64,000 nucleotides of DNA from Oscillospiraceae bacterium (GTDB lineage: Bacteria; Bacillota; Clostridia; Oscillospirales; Acutalibacteraceae). The stretch is taken from the NCBI GenBank assembly GCA_015066015.1, contig SVPE01000008.1, positions 56,583-120,582 on the forward strand, in the 5' to 3' direction. The translations under genes were made by a program, and so were the position numbers. The notes under the pieces are model-generated. The model made no database searches and was not told the DNA's origin. It saw only the letters and a program-made list of their open reading frames with translations. Positions 27,082 to 37,407 of this stretch are shown here, in pieces (position 1 is the first letter of the stretch; every line of letters begins with the position of its first letter).

Positions 27082-28407
27082 ATGCTGAAAAAAGACACCT
27101 TTGCCCTCACTCCCCCCATGGGCTGGAACAGCTGGGACTGCTACGGCGCCGCAGTAAACGAGGAACAGCTTCTCGGCAACGCTCAGTATGTCGCCGACAA
27201 TCTCAAGGACTACGGCTGGAGATACATCGTCTGCGACATTCAGTGGTATGAGCCGAAAGCCACAAGTAATTTTTACAACAACTTCACCGAGCTTTGTATG
27301 GACGAATACTCACGTCTTATCCCTGCCGAAAACCGTTTTCCATCAAGTGCAAACGGAGTCGGCTTCAAGGCTATTGCCGATAAAATCCACGCCATGGACT
27401 TAAAGTTCGGTATACATATTATGCGAGGTATTCCCCGTCAGGCAGTGCATATGAATACACCCATAAAAGGCAGCGACAAAACCGCACGTGAAATCGCTCA
27501 GGGCTTTTCTGTCTGCTCGTGGAATACGGATATGTACGGACTTCGCACCTGCGAGGGTGCTCAGGCTTATTACAACAGCATCTTTGAGCTTTACGCTTCC
27601 TGGGGCGTTGACTTTGTAAAGGTTGACGATATCGCAAACACCGAATTCAAGCCTCACGACCCCTACAGTGCAAGGGAAGAAATCGAAATGATACGTAAGG
27701 CAATTGACAACTGCGGCAGAGCTATGGTGCTTTCCCTCTCCCCCGGACCTGCCGTTATTAACGAAGCCTTCCACCTTTCACAGAATGCGAATATGTGGAG
27801 AATGACCGGTGACTTCTGGGACCACTGGGACAAGCTGAAAAATATGTTCGAACGCTGCGAAAAATGGGCACCTCACGTAAAAGTCGGCTGCTGGCCTGAC
27901 TGCGATATGCTCCCCCTCGGTAAAATCAGCAAAACCTGCACCTGCCTTGGCGACAGAGACCGCTACACAAACTTTACTCCCGACGAGCAGAAAACAATGC
28001 TCACCCTCTGGTCAGTTTTCCGCTCACCGCTTATATTGGGAGGAGAGCTCCGTGAAAACCGTCCCGAGGATCTTGAGCTTTTAAGGAACGAAGATATTAT
28101 TATGATCAATCAGCGCTCCTACGATAACCGTCAGCTTTTCCGTACAGATAAAGAGGCGGCCTGGTTCTGCCTGATAAATGAATACGAAAAGTCAATAACC
28201 GATGACCATATCAGCACTCCCGGACCCTGTCCCGTAATAGCTCTTTTCAATCTGTCCGACGAGGAAAGAGAGGTATGTGCCGAATTTTCAAACAAACCCC
28301 GTCACTTTCTCGCTACCGAGTTGTGGACAAAGGAAACCATAATAATAAAAGACAACTGCATTAAAGCAAAGCTCAGGCCTCACGCCTGCGCGATTTTCAA
28401 ATTATAA
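27082..28407 (+). CDS. Alpha-galactosidase, GH27
   Basis: FALTPPMGWNSWDCYG, VDFVKVDDI; RBS ggag before ATG at 27082. Confidence 0.92.
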   Translation: MLKKDTFALTPPMGWNSWDCYGAAVNEEQLLGNAQYVADNLKDYGWRYIVCDIQWYEPKATSNFYNNFTELCMDEYSRLIPAENRFPSSANGVGFKAIADKIHAMDLKFGIHIMRGIPRQAVHMNTPIKGSDKTAREIAQGFSVCSWNTDMYGLRTCEGAQAYYNSIFELYASWGVDFVKVDDIANTEFKPHDPYSAREEIEMIRKAIDNCGRAMVLSLSPGPAVINEAFHLSQNANMWRMTGDFWDHWDKLKNMFERCEKWAPHVKVGCWPDCDMLPLGKISKTCTCLGDRDRYTNFTPDEQKTMLTLWSVFRSPLILGGELRENRPEDLELLRNEDIIMINQRSYDNRQLFRTDKEAAWFCLINEYEKSITDDHISTPGPCPVIALFNLSDEEREVCAEFSNKPRHFLATELWTKETIIIKDNCIKAKLRPHACAIFKL

Positions 28408-28421
28408 AAAAGAGGTCTGAA

Positions 28422-29492
28422 ATGAATAACGGTACTTATGATTTTCTTAAAGACTTTGCAGACAATAATGAAAACTATAAAAAATGGCAGGCAATGCACA
28501 CCAAGGCATTCGGTACACTTTATTCGTCTGCATTCGAGGAAAACGAAGAAGCAAAAATACACCTCACCGCCGCACTTAACAATATGTCTGAAAGAAAATT
28601 CCTTGTCGCTATGCCAAAGCTCCGCATTCTTGAGAGTATAACCGACAACGACAACGATGAATATGCAGTAAACTATTTTTACGGTCTTAACTTCGAATTT
28701 ATGGGCAACGAAGCAGGTATGCAAAAGCATTACGAAAAACTGTCAGATCACGAGCCGCAAGTCGCCTTCAACCTTGCTTTTCATCCATACTACCGAACTG
28801 CAAAAATTGCTCAAAGAGATTCTGAATGCAAAAAAGCCGTATACTATTACAGAAAAGCGCTTGAAATTTACGACAGCTTTATTCCTGACAACACCGCAAA
28901 AAAGAATATAAGTCTCATAAGCTATGAGCTTGCAACTGCATATATATACATACATGACTGCGACAATGCCGAGCGTTTTCTTGAGCTTTCAGAAAGATTC
29001 GACCCAACGGATAATCCGTTAAGAAATTACACCCGGGCTGTTTTATACGCCATAAGGGGTAACAACGATAAATACAAAAGCTTTCTTGAGCTTTTGCCCG
29101 CACAGCTTAAAGAAAACTGTATTCATGTTGCTGCCCCCATGATTAACAAAACCGACCCTCACCGCTTCGTTATTGAACAGTCAAGAATAACTTATCCTTC
29201 TTTTGTTGATACCTTTTTAAGCAAGAAGGATGAGCTTGCCTCACTTATCAATGAAAAGAAGGTCAAAAAAGCTGAAAAGCTTATTTCAGAAATGCTTACC
29301 CGGACATTTCCTTTTATGTTAAGAAGACTTGATTGTAAAATTGAAAAAAGCGAAGAAAGAATAACTGTCAGATGTAAAAACTACTATGTTAAAACATTAA
29401 TAGCAGAGCACAGTGTACTGTTTTCGTCTCCGGAACTGAAAATTCCCGGATGGGAATTTGTTTCGGTTAACGAATTCAGCAGATTCTCCTGA
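28422..29492 (+). CDS. TPR-like protein, unknown function
   Basis: Helical repeat sequence (KKAVYYYRKALEIYDSF, CDNAERFLELSERFDPTDN). Confidence 0.6.
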   Translation: MNNGTYDFLKDFADNNENYKKWQAMHTKAFGTLYSSAFEENEEAKIHLTAALNNMSERKFLVAMPKLRILESITDNDNDEYAVNYFYGLNFEFMGNEAGMQKHYEKLSDHEPQVAFNLAFHPYYRTAKIAQRDSECKKAVYYYRKALEIYDSFIPDNTAKKNISLISYELATAYIYIHDCDNAERFLELSERFDPTDNPLRNYTRAVLYAIRGNNDKYKSFLELLPAQLKENCIHVAAPMINKTDPHRFVIEQSRITYPSFVDTFLSKKDELASLINEKKVKKAEKLISEMLTRTFPFMLRRLDCKIEKSEERITVRCKNYYVKTLIAEHSVLFSSPELKIPGWEFVSVNEFSRFS

Positions 29493-29515
29493 TATTATCA
29501 GATAGACTCAAAAGG

Positions 29516-29546
29516 AACCAGCCGCATCCGGATGATGCGGCTGGTT
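29516..29546. terminator. Bidirectional terminator
   Basis: AACCAGCCGCATC cggat GATGCGGCTGGTT between convergent genes. Confidence 0.8.
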
Positions 29547-29560
29547 ATTATTATTTACTC

Positions 29561-30880
29561 TTACTCAAAATCGGGCATCCAATCACCGTGAGCTTCAATA
29601 AGCTCATCAACCATCTTGTGAATATCCTCGATGTTAAGCTCTGCACCGGTGTGAGGATCCATCATTGCGGCGTTATAAATATACTGCTTTTTACCCGTTA
29701 CGGCAGCTTCAATTGTAAGTAGCTGAGCATAAATGTTACTTGAATTCATAGCTGCAAGCTGCAAGGGAAGACTTCCCACCTTGCAGGGTGTTATGCCGCT
29801 GCCGTCAACAAGGCAGGGCACCTCAACGCAGGCCTCGTCGGGAAGGTTATCAATAAGACCGTTGTTGAGCACATTGCCGCCGATTTTGTAAGGCTTGTTT
29901 GTAACAATCGCCTCCATAATGTAGGAAGCGTATTCCTCACTTCTTTCGTGGGTGATCTTACCGTCAGCAAGAATCTCGTCCCTCTGCTTTGCCCAGCCTT
30001 CAATCTGATTTACACAGCGTCTGGGATATTCATCAAGAGGGATATTCCACTTTTCAATCATTTCGGGATATTTTGACTTTATGTAGAAGGGGTTATACTC
30101 GGCATTATGCTCACTGCTTTCGGTGCAGTAATAGCCGAGCTTATCGATATAATCAAAGCGCACCATATCGTCGTGCTTTTCGTCGGCATTTTTCTCCTTT
30201 GCTCTTCTTCTGATTTCCGGATAAAGGTCATTTCCGTCCTTATCATAGAGCTCGAGAAGCCACGCCATATGGTTTATACCCGCAATTTTTTCTGTTCTGC
30301 CCTCGATTTTATCCTCCATACCGAGCTTTTTAAGAAGATGATAGGAACAGCCCTGCACACTGTGGCAAAGTCCGACTGTTTTGATTTTCGTATAACGCAG
30401 CATATAGCCTGTAAGCATAGCCATGGGATTTGTATAGTTGAGGAACCAGGCGTCAGGACATACCTCCTGCATATCATCGGCAAAGGCCTTCATTACAGGG
30501 ATGGTACGGAGTGCTCTCATAATTCCGCCGATTCCCATTGTGTCGGCAATAGTCTGCTGAAGACCGTACTTCTTGGGGATTTCAAAGTCCGTAACGGTAC
30601 AGGGCTCATAGCCGCCGACCTGAATTGCATTGACTACGAAGCTTGCACCCCTGAGAGCCTCCTTTCTTTCCTCCTCGCCGAGGTACGTGGTGATTTTAGC
30701 CTTACCGCCGTTGATGTTTCTGTTAATAGCCGAAAGGATAATTTCCGACTCCTCAAGTCTCTGCTTATCGATATCATAAAGTGCAAACTCACTTTCGCAA
30801 AGACAGGGCGTACACATACAGTCACCTATAACATTTCTTGCAAAAATTGTGCTTCCCGCACCCATAAATGTAATTTTCAT
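29561..30880 (-). CDS. GH4 family glycosidase (alpha-galactosidase/MelA-like)
   Basis: ITFMGAGSTIFARNVIGDC NAD-binding motif, NYTNPMAMLTGYM, VGLCHSVQG. Confidence 0.9.
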   Translation of the reverse strand: MKITFMGAGSTIFARNVIGDCMCTPCLCESEFALYDIDKQRLEESEIILSAINRNINGGKAKITTYLGEEERKEALRGASFVVNAIQVGGYEPCTVTDFEIPKKYGLQQTIADTMGIGGIMRALRTIPVMKAFADDMQEVCPDAWFLNYTNPMAMLTGYMLRYTKIKTVGLCHSVQGCSYHLLKKLGMEDKIEGRTEKIAGINHMAWLLELYDKDGNDLYPEIRRRAKEKNADEKHDDMVRFDYIDKLGYYCTESSEHNAEYNPFYIKSKYPEMIEKWNIPLDEYPRRCVNQIEGWAKQRDEILADGKITHERSEEYASYIMEAIVTNKPYKIGGNVLNNGLIDNLPDEACVEVPCLVDGSGITPCKVGSLPLQLAAMNSSNIYAQLLTIEAAVTGKKQYIYNAAMMDPHTGAELNIEDIHKMVDELIEAHGDWMPDFE

Positions 30881-30972
30881 ATTTTATCCCTTGCTTTCCT
30901 TTTTCTTTTTTGTTAATATTACTATACAGAGAGCATAAAATCAATATATTCCGGTAAATCAGGAGAAACAAA

Positions 30973-32325
30973 ATGAAAGAAACAAAATTTTATCTTATCA
31001 GTGACCCCCACTATTTCGCAACGGAGCTCGGCTGCAGCGGAGAAGAATACGAGGACTTTATGCACTATGAGCAGAAATGCTTTGCCGAAACCGAAAGCAT
31101 CTGCAACAGCGTTTTCGAATGGCTGAAAACTGCCGACGAGGCTGACACTGTGCTTATTGCAGGCGACCTTTCCTTCAACGGCGAGGCTAAAAGCCACGAA
31201 AAATTCCTGAAGCTTCTTTATGAGCTTAAGGAAAGCGGTAAGAGGATTTTCGTTGTAACCGCCGACCACGATTTCAAGTATAACCCCGGCGAAACCTTTG
31301 CCTTCGGAGAAAACGGCAGATATTCACCCGAGCATACGGAAAGAGACGAGCTTTTCGATATGTACCGTGATTTCGGCTTCGGTCAGGCCATTGCCGCAGA
31401 CCGGGACAATCTTTCCTATGTAGCCGACCTTTCCGAGGATGTGAGACTTCTTTGCATCAACTGCGACTTCAAAAAAGACGGCAAATATCACTTCGGCGAT
31501 GATCAGTGGGACTGGATAAAGCAGCAGGCTGAAAAAGCACGCGAGGACAACAAGACGCTGATTGCTATGTGCCACTATCCCGTTTTACCCGGTCAGCCCC
31601 TCTTCCAGCTTATTTCACCGATGATGATAAAGGATGCCTACAACTTTGCCACCTTTCTTGCCGATGAGGGCGTAAAAATTATCTTCACCGGCCATATGCA
31701 CAACCAGAGCATCAACTACATAGACACCGAAAAGGGTAACCGCCTTTATGACATCACAACCGGTGCAATTATTGCTGACCCGGCCTTTATCCGTCACGTT
31801 ACGATAAGCGAGGGAAGGGCAGAGATAAAGAGTATCCCCACCCCCGACTTTGAGTGGGACACCGATGACTGCAAAAAATATCTTCGTGATATGTTCGACA
31901 GAATGATTGTAAATGTGCTGACCGATATGCGCGATGATACAAAGCGTGCAATGAGAAAATTCCATATTGAGGAAAAAGACTCAACCGAAAAGCTTCTTAA
32001 AACAGCAGGCAAAATTGTCTGCAGCCTCAAAGTCGGCACCGTTGCAAAAATGCTTTTCATCCGCGCTGATAAGAGCATCAGGGATATGAAGGTCCTCGAC
32101 TTTGCCACAGAGCTTGTAAGAGGAGTTTTTGAAGGCAACCAGAGCTTTACCGAGGGCACACCTGAGGGTGATGTTTTCCTTGCTCTTATAAAAAGGTTAC
32201 GTCCCGTATTTAAAAAGCTCGATCTTAAGGGCTGGGACGGCAAAAAGGCTGACCTTTACGATATACTCAAAAACAGTGCAGGCAACTACGGCATAGACGA
32301 TTACAACGCCGTACTGGATATATAA
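30973..32325 (+). CDS. Metallophosphoesterase (paralog of 59857-61434)
   Basis: FYLISDPHYF, LIAGDLSFNGE, TADHDF, MCHYPVL, FTGHMHNQ. Confidence 0.85.
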   Translation: MKETKFYLISDPHYFATELGCSGEEYEDFMHYEQKCFAETESICNSVFEWLKTADEADTVLIAGDLSFNGEAKSHEKFLKLLYELKESGKRIFVVTADHDFKYNPGETFAFGENGRYSPEHTERDELFDMYRDFGFGQAIAADRDNLSYVADLSEDVRLLCINCDFKKDGKYHFGDDQWDWIKQQAEKAREDNKTLIAMCHYPVLPGQPLFQLISPMMIKDAYNFATFLADEGVKIIFTGHMHNQSINYIDTEKGNRLYDITTGAIIADPAFIRHVTISEGRAEIKSIPTPDFEWDTDDCKKYLRDMFDRMIVNVLTDMRDDTKRAMRKFHIEEKDSTEKLLKTAGKIVCSLKVGTVAKMLFIRADKSIRDMKVLDFATELVRGVFEGNQSFTEGTPEGDVFLALIKRLRPVFKKLDLKGWDGKKADLYDILKNSAGNYGIDDYNAVLDI

Positions 32326-32417
32326 AGAAGCCTGCCGACTGTCACGATAAAACCGAAAGAGTAGCAATGCTTGTATGTACTGAAAGGAATAATTCAGCTC
32401 CGAAAGGCGTAAAAACA

Positions 32418-32440
32418 GCCACCCATAACGGGTGGCTACT
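32418..32440. terminator. Bidirectional terminator
   Basis: AGCCACCC ataac GGGTGGCT between convergent genes. Confidence 0.75.
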
Positions 32441-32457
32441 TTTATGCTTAAAAAAAG

Positions 32458-33351
32458 TTATTTGAGGAATCTTGCAATATACTCATGAATAAGCTTGTCG
32501 GCTCTGTCCTTTGCCGCATCGTCCTTGCCGAGATCGTGGTCTGCGCCCTCATAGACGTTGAACACGTGCTCCACTCCATACTGTGTAAGAAGCGCATCAA
32601 GTGTAACTGCATTTGAAAAAGGCACAACCGTATCAGCGCTGCCGTGATTTATTACCGTAGGCACACATTCAGCACTTACATAGGCAATGGGAGAAACACT
32701 GTAAAGGGCCGCCATAGCACTTTCCTTTGTTTCGTAAGTAAAGCTCTGTCCGCAGGCGTAAGACATAAGCTGAGTAACAAATGCCGTATCGCCCATTGCG
32801 TTATTGTGATAGAAGTTGTCATCGTAAAGGTCTGTAGGACCTGAATTGCTCACAACTGCAACGGGAGCTATGGGAGCAGTATTCTTTCTCGCATATGCAT
32901 AAAGCATTGAGAGGTGTCCGCCTGCACTGTCGCCGGTAAGGAGCACCTTATTGATGTTTACTCCGGCCTCTGCGCCCTTCTGCTTTACCTTTGCAAGGGC
33001 TGCGTCTATGTCATCAAGCACGTCATGCAGGTCAACATCTGCTGAGATGTAACGGTAGTTGAGCGCTGCAGTAGCAACACCGATATCCGATGCACCGTAA
33101 TTCAGAACCTCTGCATAGCCTTCCTTATCGCCCTGAATCCATGCACCGCCGTGAATGAAAAGCACCATGCCGATATCACCGCTTGCACCGTCGGGAATGC
33201 AAAGGTCAACTACCTGTCTTTCGTGTGTACCGTAGGACATATCAAGGAACGCCTGACAGTCATAATTCTGACCGCCGACTCCGCCAAGGCCGAAAAGTCC
33301 TAAGAAAAAGTTGATGATAGCCATAAAAAATGCTGCAATTTTTTCAAACAT
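32458..33351 (-). CDS. Alpha/beta hydrolase (esterase/lipase, membrane-anchored)
   Basis: FIHGGAWIQGDK, LTGDSAGGHLSML, GADHDLG; N-terminal hydrophobic segment. Confidence 0.88.
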   Translation of the reverse strand: MFEKIAAFFMAIINFFLGLFGLGGVGGQNYDCQAFLDMSYGTHERQVVDLCIPDGASGDIGMVLFIHGGAWIQGDKEGYAEVLNYGASDIGVATAALNYRYISADVDLHDVLDDIDAALAKVKQKGAEAGVNINKVLLTGDSAGGHLSMLYAYARKNTAPIAPVAVVSNSGPTDLYDDNFYHNNAMGDTAFVTQLMSYACGQSFTYETKESAMAALYSVSPIAYVSAECVPTVINHGSADTVVPFSNAVTLDALLTQYGVEHVFNVYEGADHDLGKDDAAKDRADKLIHEYIARFLK

Positions 33352-33454
33352 AGTTTTTCCTCCTTAATGCATAAAAGCTTATATAAGACTGAAATCTTAC
33401 AGTTTTATGTTAACATATTTTTCATAAATTTTCAAGTTGAAAAAACCAAAAAAA

Positions 33455-34201
33455 TCACATATATGTCATTATCAGCCAGAGAACTATCATATGTGCAGGA
33501 TAAAATGCATAGCAGAAATACTGGAAGGCTTTGGTCTTTTTGCCTCTTCTGCCCCTGTAAAGCCAGATAAAGGGAAGTGCGAACAGTGCGAGTCCCTGCT
33601 GAACGATCTCAAAGCTGTGCCCGAAAAGCTCAACGCCGAAGGTAAGTCCCTGAAGCATCTCAACATTGATATAATAAAGTGCCGCAAGCTGCAGAATATA
33701 GCACCACCATTTCCTTTCGCGCAGGAAATAGAATACGAGCACCGTCAGCACACCTGCACCGTTATAATCGACAAAGGTTATCATTCCGATTACATAGCCA
33801 AGCAGTGCAGTACCTGCCGCTGTAATAAGAGAAAGCCACCACTTGCCCTTTTTTCTTGCGCGGTCGTTAAGATATATAACGGAAAGTCCGATAAGAAATG
33901 TCCACAGTACATTCTGATGGTAGGGATAGATGATGCTTCCCGAAAGCATAAGGTTAAAGGGAATTTCCGTAATAACGGCAAAAAGGAACATTCTCCCCAT
34001 ATACTTTTTCAGACTGCTTGTATGTACAAAGCCTTCCACAGTCATAAACGCGAAAATCGGAAATGCAATTCTGCCGACCTGTGTCATCCACGAATAATCC
34101 GAGCAGACCGTTGCCCACATATGGTCAAGGAGCATAAAGGTCATGGCCAGAATGTGAAGTGCCCTTGAAGTCAGATCAAATTTAATTTTTTTCACAGTCA
34201 T
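33455..34201 (-). CDS. TraX-like polytopic membrane protein
   Basis: ALHILAMTFMLLDHMWA, VGRIAFPIFAFMTVEGFVHTSS; start may be ATG 34201 or GTG 34195. Confidence 0.8.
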   Translation of the reverse strand: MTVKKIKFDLTSRALHILAMTFMLLDHMWATVCSDYSWMTQVGRIAFPIFAFMTVEGFVHTSSLKKYMGRMFLFAVITEIPFNLMLSGSIIYPYHQNVLWTFLIGLSVIYLNDRARKKGKWWLSLITAAGTALLGYVIGMITFVDYNGAGVLTVLVFYFLRERKWWCYILQLAALYYINVEMLQGLTFGVELFGHSFEIVQQGLALFALPFIWLYRGRRGKKTKAFQYFCYAFYPAHMIVLWLIMTYM

Positions 34202-34222
34202 CACCTCATTTATATTATAAAA

Positions 34223-34258
34223 AACCACCTTATACATAATTAAAAATATAAGGTGGTT
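34223..34258. terminator. Hairpin between alr and traX-like gene
   Basis: AACCACCTTATA/TATAAGGTGGTT. Confidence 0.65.
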
Positions 34259-34266
34259 AAGTATTA

Positions 34267-35418
34267 TCAGTCTAAAAGGTAGTGAAGGCTTATTGCCTCC
34301 TTACCGTTTTTATAGTAAATTCTCGGCACGCGCCTTGATATTCTGCAAAGAAGCTCATAGTTGAAGGAGTGCGCCTTTTCGGAAACCTCCTCCATAGTAA
34401 GACAGTCGTCACCGTCCTTTCCGACAAGTGTTATTTCCGTTCCGAGAGTAACATCGGGGACACCCGTAACGTCAATCATAAACTGGTCCATACATATTCT
34501 GCCTATAATGGGCACTCTTCTTCCGTTGACGAGCACCTCACCCTTATCAGAAAGACAGCGCGGATATCCGTCTGCATAGCCTACGGGTACGGTTGCAACC
34601 CTTGTCTCCCTTGTGGTGACATATGTTCCGCCGTAGCTTACCTCTCTGCCTGCAGGAAGAGTTTTCACGTGGCTTATTTTTGCAACCCAACGCATTGCGG
34701 GCTTTACGTCAAGAAGACTCTTATCTATATCGTGGCTCGGATAAAGTCCGTAAAGGACAATGCCGGCTCTTACAAGGTCATATCTTCTGCTGAAATTTAT
34801 AATACCTGCAGAGTTATTCATATGTCTGATGGGTATGCTTATGCCCTCTTTTTCAATTTCTTTAAGCATACTGTCAAAAAGCTCCTTTTGCTTTTCAGCT
34901 TTTGAAAGGTCGCTTTCGTCAGCCGTTGCAAAGTGAGAGAAAACTCCCTCAATTTCAATATAGGGCAGCTTTGAAATTTTCACAATCTCACTTATCTCAT
35001 CAGCCTGAAAGCCGATTCTGCTCATACCTGTATCAAGTGCAATGTGAATTTTCGCCTTTTTGCCCTGACGTGCCCCCTCTTCCGAGAGACTCTCAGCGTC
35101 ACTCAGGCAAGAAACCGTTGTGCGTATATCGTACTTTATGATTGCATCGCTGTAATAAGGGTCAGTCCTGCCAAGAATAAGAATCGGCTTATTGAAGCCG
35201 CCGATACGAAGCTGCATTGCCTCGTCAATATCGGCAACTCCGAAAAAATCGCAGAGCTTCTCAAGCTCCCTTGCCGTTTCAATGGCTCCGTGACCGTAGG
35301 CATCTGCCTTTATCACCGCCAATATACCGGTATCGTCGCCTACCTTCTGTTTTACTGCCAAAAAGTTATTTCTTATCGTGTCGAGGTCAACAACAACGGC
35401 ACTTCTGTAATAAGGCAT
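34267..35418 (-). CDS. alr: Alanine racemase
   Basis: AVIKADAYGHGAIETARELE, RICMDQFMIDVT. Confidence 0.97.
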   Translation of the reverse strand: MPYYRSAVVVDLDTIRNNFLAVKQKVGDDTGILAVIKADAYGHGAIETARELEKLCDFFGVADIDEAMQLRIGGFNKPILILGRTDPYYSDAIIKYDIRTTVSCLSDAESLSEEGARQGKKAKIHIALDTGMSRIGFQADEISEIVKISKLPYIEIEGVFSHFATADESDLSKAEKQKELFDSMLKEIEKEGISIPIRHMNNSAGIINFSRRYDLVRAGIVLYGLYPSHDIDKSLLDVKPAMRWVAKISHVKTLPAGREVSYGGTYVTTRETRVATVPVGYADGYPRCLSDKGEVLVNGRRVPIIGRICMDQFMIDVTGVPDVTLGTEITLVGKDGDDCLTMEEVSEKAHSFNYELLCRISRRVPRIYYKNGKEAISLHYLLD

Positions 35419-35456
35419 AAGCTTACTCCTTTCATCTCATTTTCAGGTTTTCTTTA

Positions 35457-36305
35457 TTATTCTCCGCATTCCTCGTGGAATTCCTTCACAAGGGAATCCT
35501 GAAGTGCTCTGAGAATTTCCGGTGCTTTTCCGCCTACGCTTCTGCCGTCAATTTCACTTGCCCGAAGACAGAATGAACCGCAGGATGAAATAATGATTTC
35601 GTCAGCGTTGAAAAGCTCGTCGACAGTAAACACTCTTTCCTCAGCAGGGATTCCGAGCTCACCGCACTTGCGAAGGAGGTTGAGTCTTGAAATTCCGTTG
35701 AGAATAAACTCATCGGCAGGATGAGTAATGAATTTGCCGTCCTTTATTATGTGTACATTTGAGTGTGCGCATTCCGTAACCTCGTTTCCCCGATGAAAAA
35801 CGCACTCGTCAGCGCCCCGAAGTGCAGCCGCATTTGCGCCCATGCAGGCAGGAATAAGGTTTACTGTTTTCGCGTTACAATGGTAAAATCTTGTGTCGGG
35901 TCTTGTGATAAGCTTTACACTTTTGTATGTGTCAACCACCTTTTTCGGTGTAAGCACTACCCAGAGGTTAGCCTTGACCTTTTCATTGTCGGGATAAACG
36001 TGATTTCTTATACCGGTGCCTCTTGTAAGCTGAAAATAGACAAATTGCTCGTGAGAGTCAACCTTTCTTACAAGCTCCCTCAGAAGCTCGGTAAGCTCTC
36101 TTTTGCACATCGGCACTTCCATTTCAAGAAGATCAGCACTTCTGTAAAATCTGTCTACGTGCTCTTTAAGGTCATGGATGACGTAGTTATATGAATATGT
36201 GGCATCGTATACACCGTCACCGAAAAAGCAGACTCTGTCAAGCATAGGGATCTGCATATTTTCAAGCTCGTCGTATTTGCCGTTGTAGTATCCTAAGTTT
36301 TTCAT
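35457..36305 (-). CDS. PLP class IV aminotransferase, D-amino-acid aminotransferase-like
   Basis: FFGDGVYDATYSYN, FQLTRGTGIRNHVYP (RGxxxRxH as in D-AAT), NAKTVNLIP. Confidence 0.8.
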   Translation of the reverse strand: MKNLGYYNGKYDELENMQIPMLDRVCFFGDGVYDATYSYNYVIHDLKEHVDRFYRSADLLEMEVPMCKRELTELLRELVRKVDSHEQFVYFQLTRGTGIRNHVYPDNEKVKANLWVVLTPKKVVDTYKSVKLITRPDTRFYHCNAKTVNLIPACMGANAAALRGADECVFHRGNEVTECAHSNVHIIKDGKFITHPADEFILNGISRLNLLRKCGELGIPAEERVFTVDELFNADEIIISSCGSFCLRASEIDGRSVGGKAPEILRALQDSLVKEFHEECGE

Positions 36306-36324
36306 TGTTATATAAAGCTTCCTT

Positions 36325-37407
36325 TTATCGTTTTGTAAAAAGTCTGAAAAGCGGCATACAGGATGAGAAGAATTTCATATAGCTGCTGCAATAGTCCGAA
36401 CTTTCGCGGTTACGCTTACAGCCACCCTGCCTGCAGATGGGAAAAAATCTGCAGTTTTTGCATCTTTCATCCACAGTAAGGCTCTCTTTTATAAATCTTG
36501 TTGCCCTTTCACACTCCGCCATTTCTTCAAGGCTTGTTTCATTTATGTTGCCAAGCAGCCACTCATCGGTGCAGTAAAAGTCGCAGGGGTAAATATTTCC
36601 GTTACCCTCGGCAACAAACTGATGCGTGCAATAACCGCACAGTCCGCATTGCTCCGGCCTTTCACCGAGATACATTCTGACCCAGTTGTCAAACTGCCTT
36701 ACGGACATATAATTCCCCTTTGTAAAATCCTTGACATAGAGGTTGAATATCCTTATAAGGAAATCCGCATACTGGTCAGCCGTCATATAAAGCTCACTTT
36801 GAGTACTGTCACCCATAGGCCGCAGACAGGGAATAAACTGCAGATATCTGTAGCCCATTGAACGGAAGTGCTTGTAGATTCTTTCGGCATTTTCCGCACA
36901 GTGGCCCGTAAGCACGGTAAGAATGTTGAATTCAACGCCGTGCTTTATGAATTTGTTTGCCGCCTTTGTGATTTTATAATAGGAATTCTGTCCGTTTGCA
37001 TCCACGCGGAATTTGTTGCCCTCATAATCACCGTCAAGGCTCAGACCCACAAGGAATCTGTTGTCACGGAAAAACCTTGCCCACTCATCGTCAACAAGGG
37101 TGCCGTTTGTCTGTATGGAGTAGTATATCTCCGAGCCTTTTGTGTTATACCTGTTTACAAGTGAAACAAAATTTTCGAAATATTCCTTGCCTGCAATAAG
37201 AGGCTCACCGCCCTGAAAGGCAAAGGCAACAGAGCAGCCGGAGGCAAAGCTGAGGGCACTTTTTATTAAGTTTTCTGCAGTGGAAAGCTCCATCTTACCG
37301 AGAGAAAAAACATCTCTGTGAGCTGCAACATCGCAGTAGAAGCAATATTTACAGCGAAGATTGCAAAGGCTTGATGCGGGCTTTATCATTATTGAAAGCG
37401 GCGGCAT
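36325..37407 (-). CDS. Anaerobic sulfatase-maturating enzyme (radical SAM, SPASM)
   Basis: CNLRCKYCFYC, FAFQGGEPLI, QTNGTLVD; C-terminal Cys cluster; TAATG overlap with upstream sulfatase. Confidence 0.92.
   Translation of the reverse strand: MPPLSIMIKPASSLCNLRCKYCFYCDVAAHRDVFSLGKMELSTAENLIKSALSFASGCSVAFAFQGGEPLIAGKEYFENFVSLVNRYNTKGSEIYYSIQTNGTLVDDEWARFFRDNRFLVGLSLDGDYEGNKFRVDANGQNSYYKITKAANKFIKHGVEFNILTVLTGHCAENAERIYKHFRSMGYRYLQFIPCLRPMGDSTQSELYMTADQYADFLIRIFNLYVKDFTKGNYMSVRQFDNWVRMYLGERPEQCGLCGYCTHQFVAEGNGNIYPCDFYCTDEWLLGNINETSLEEMAECERATRFIKESLTVDERCKNCRFFPICRQGGCKRNRESSDYCSSYMKFFSSCMPLFRLFTKR

Noticed and set aside
30107-30916. 269-aa plus-strand ORF opposite the GH4 gene
   Set aside because: Antisense ORF caused by codon bias of the GH4 CDS.
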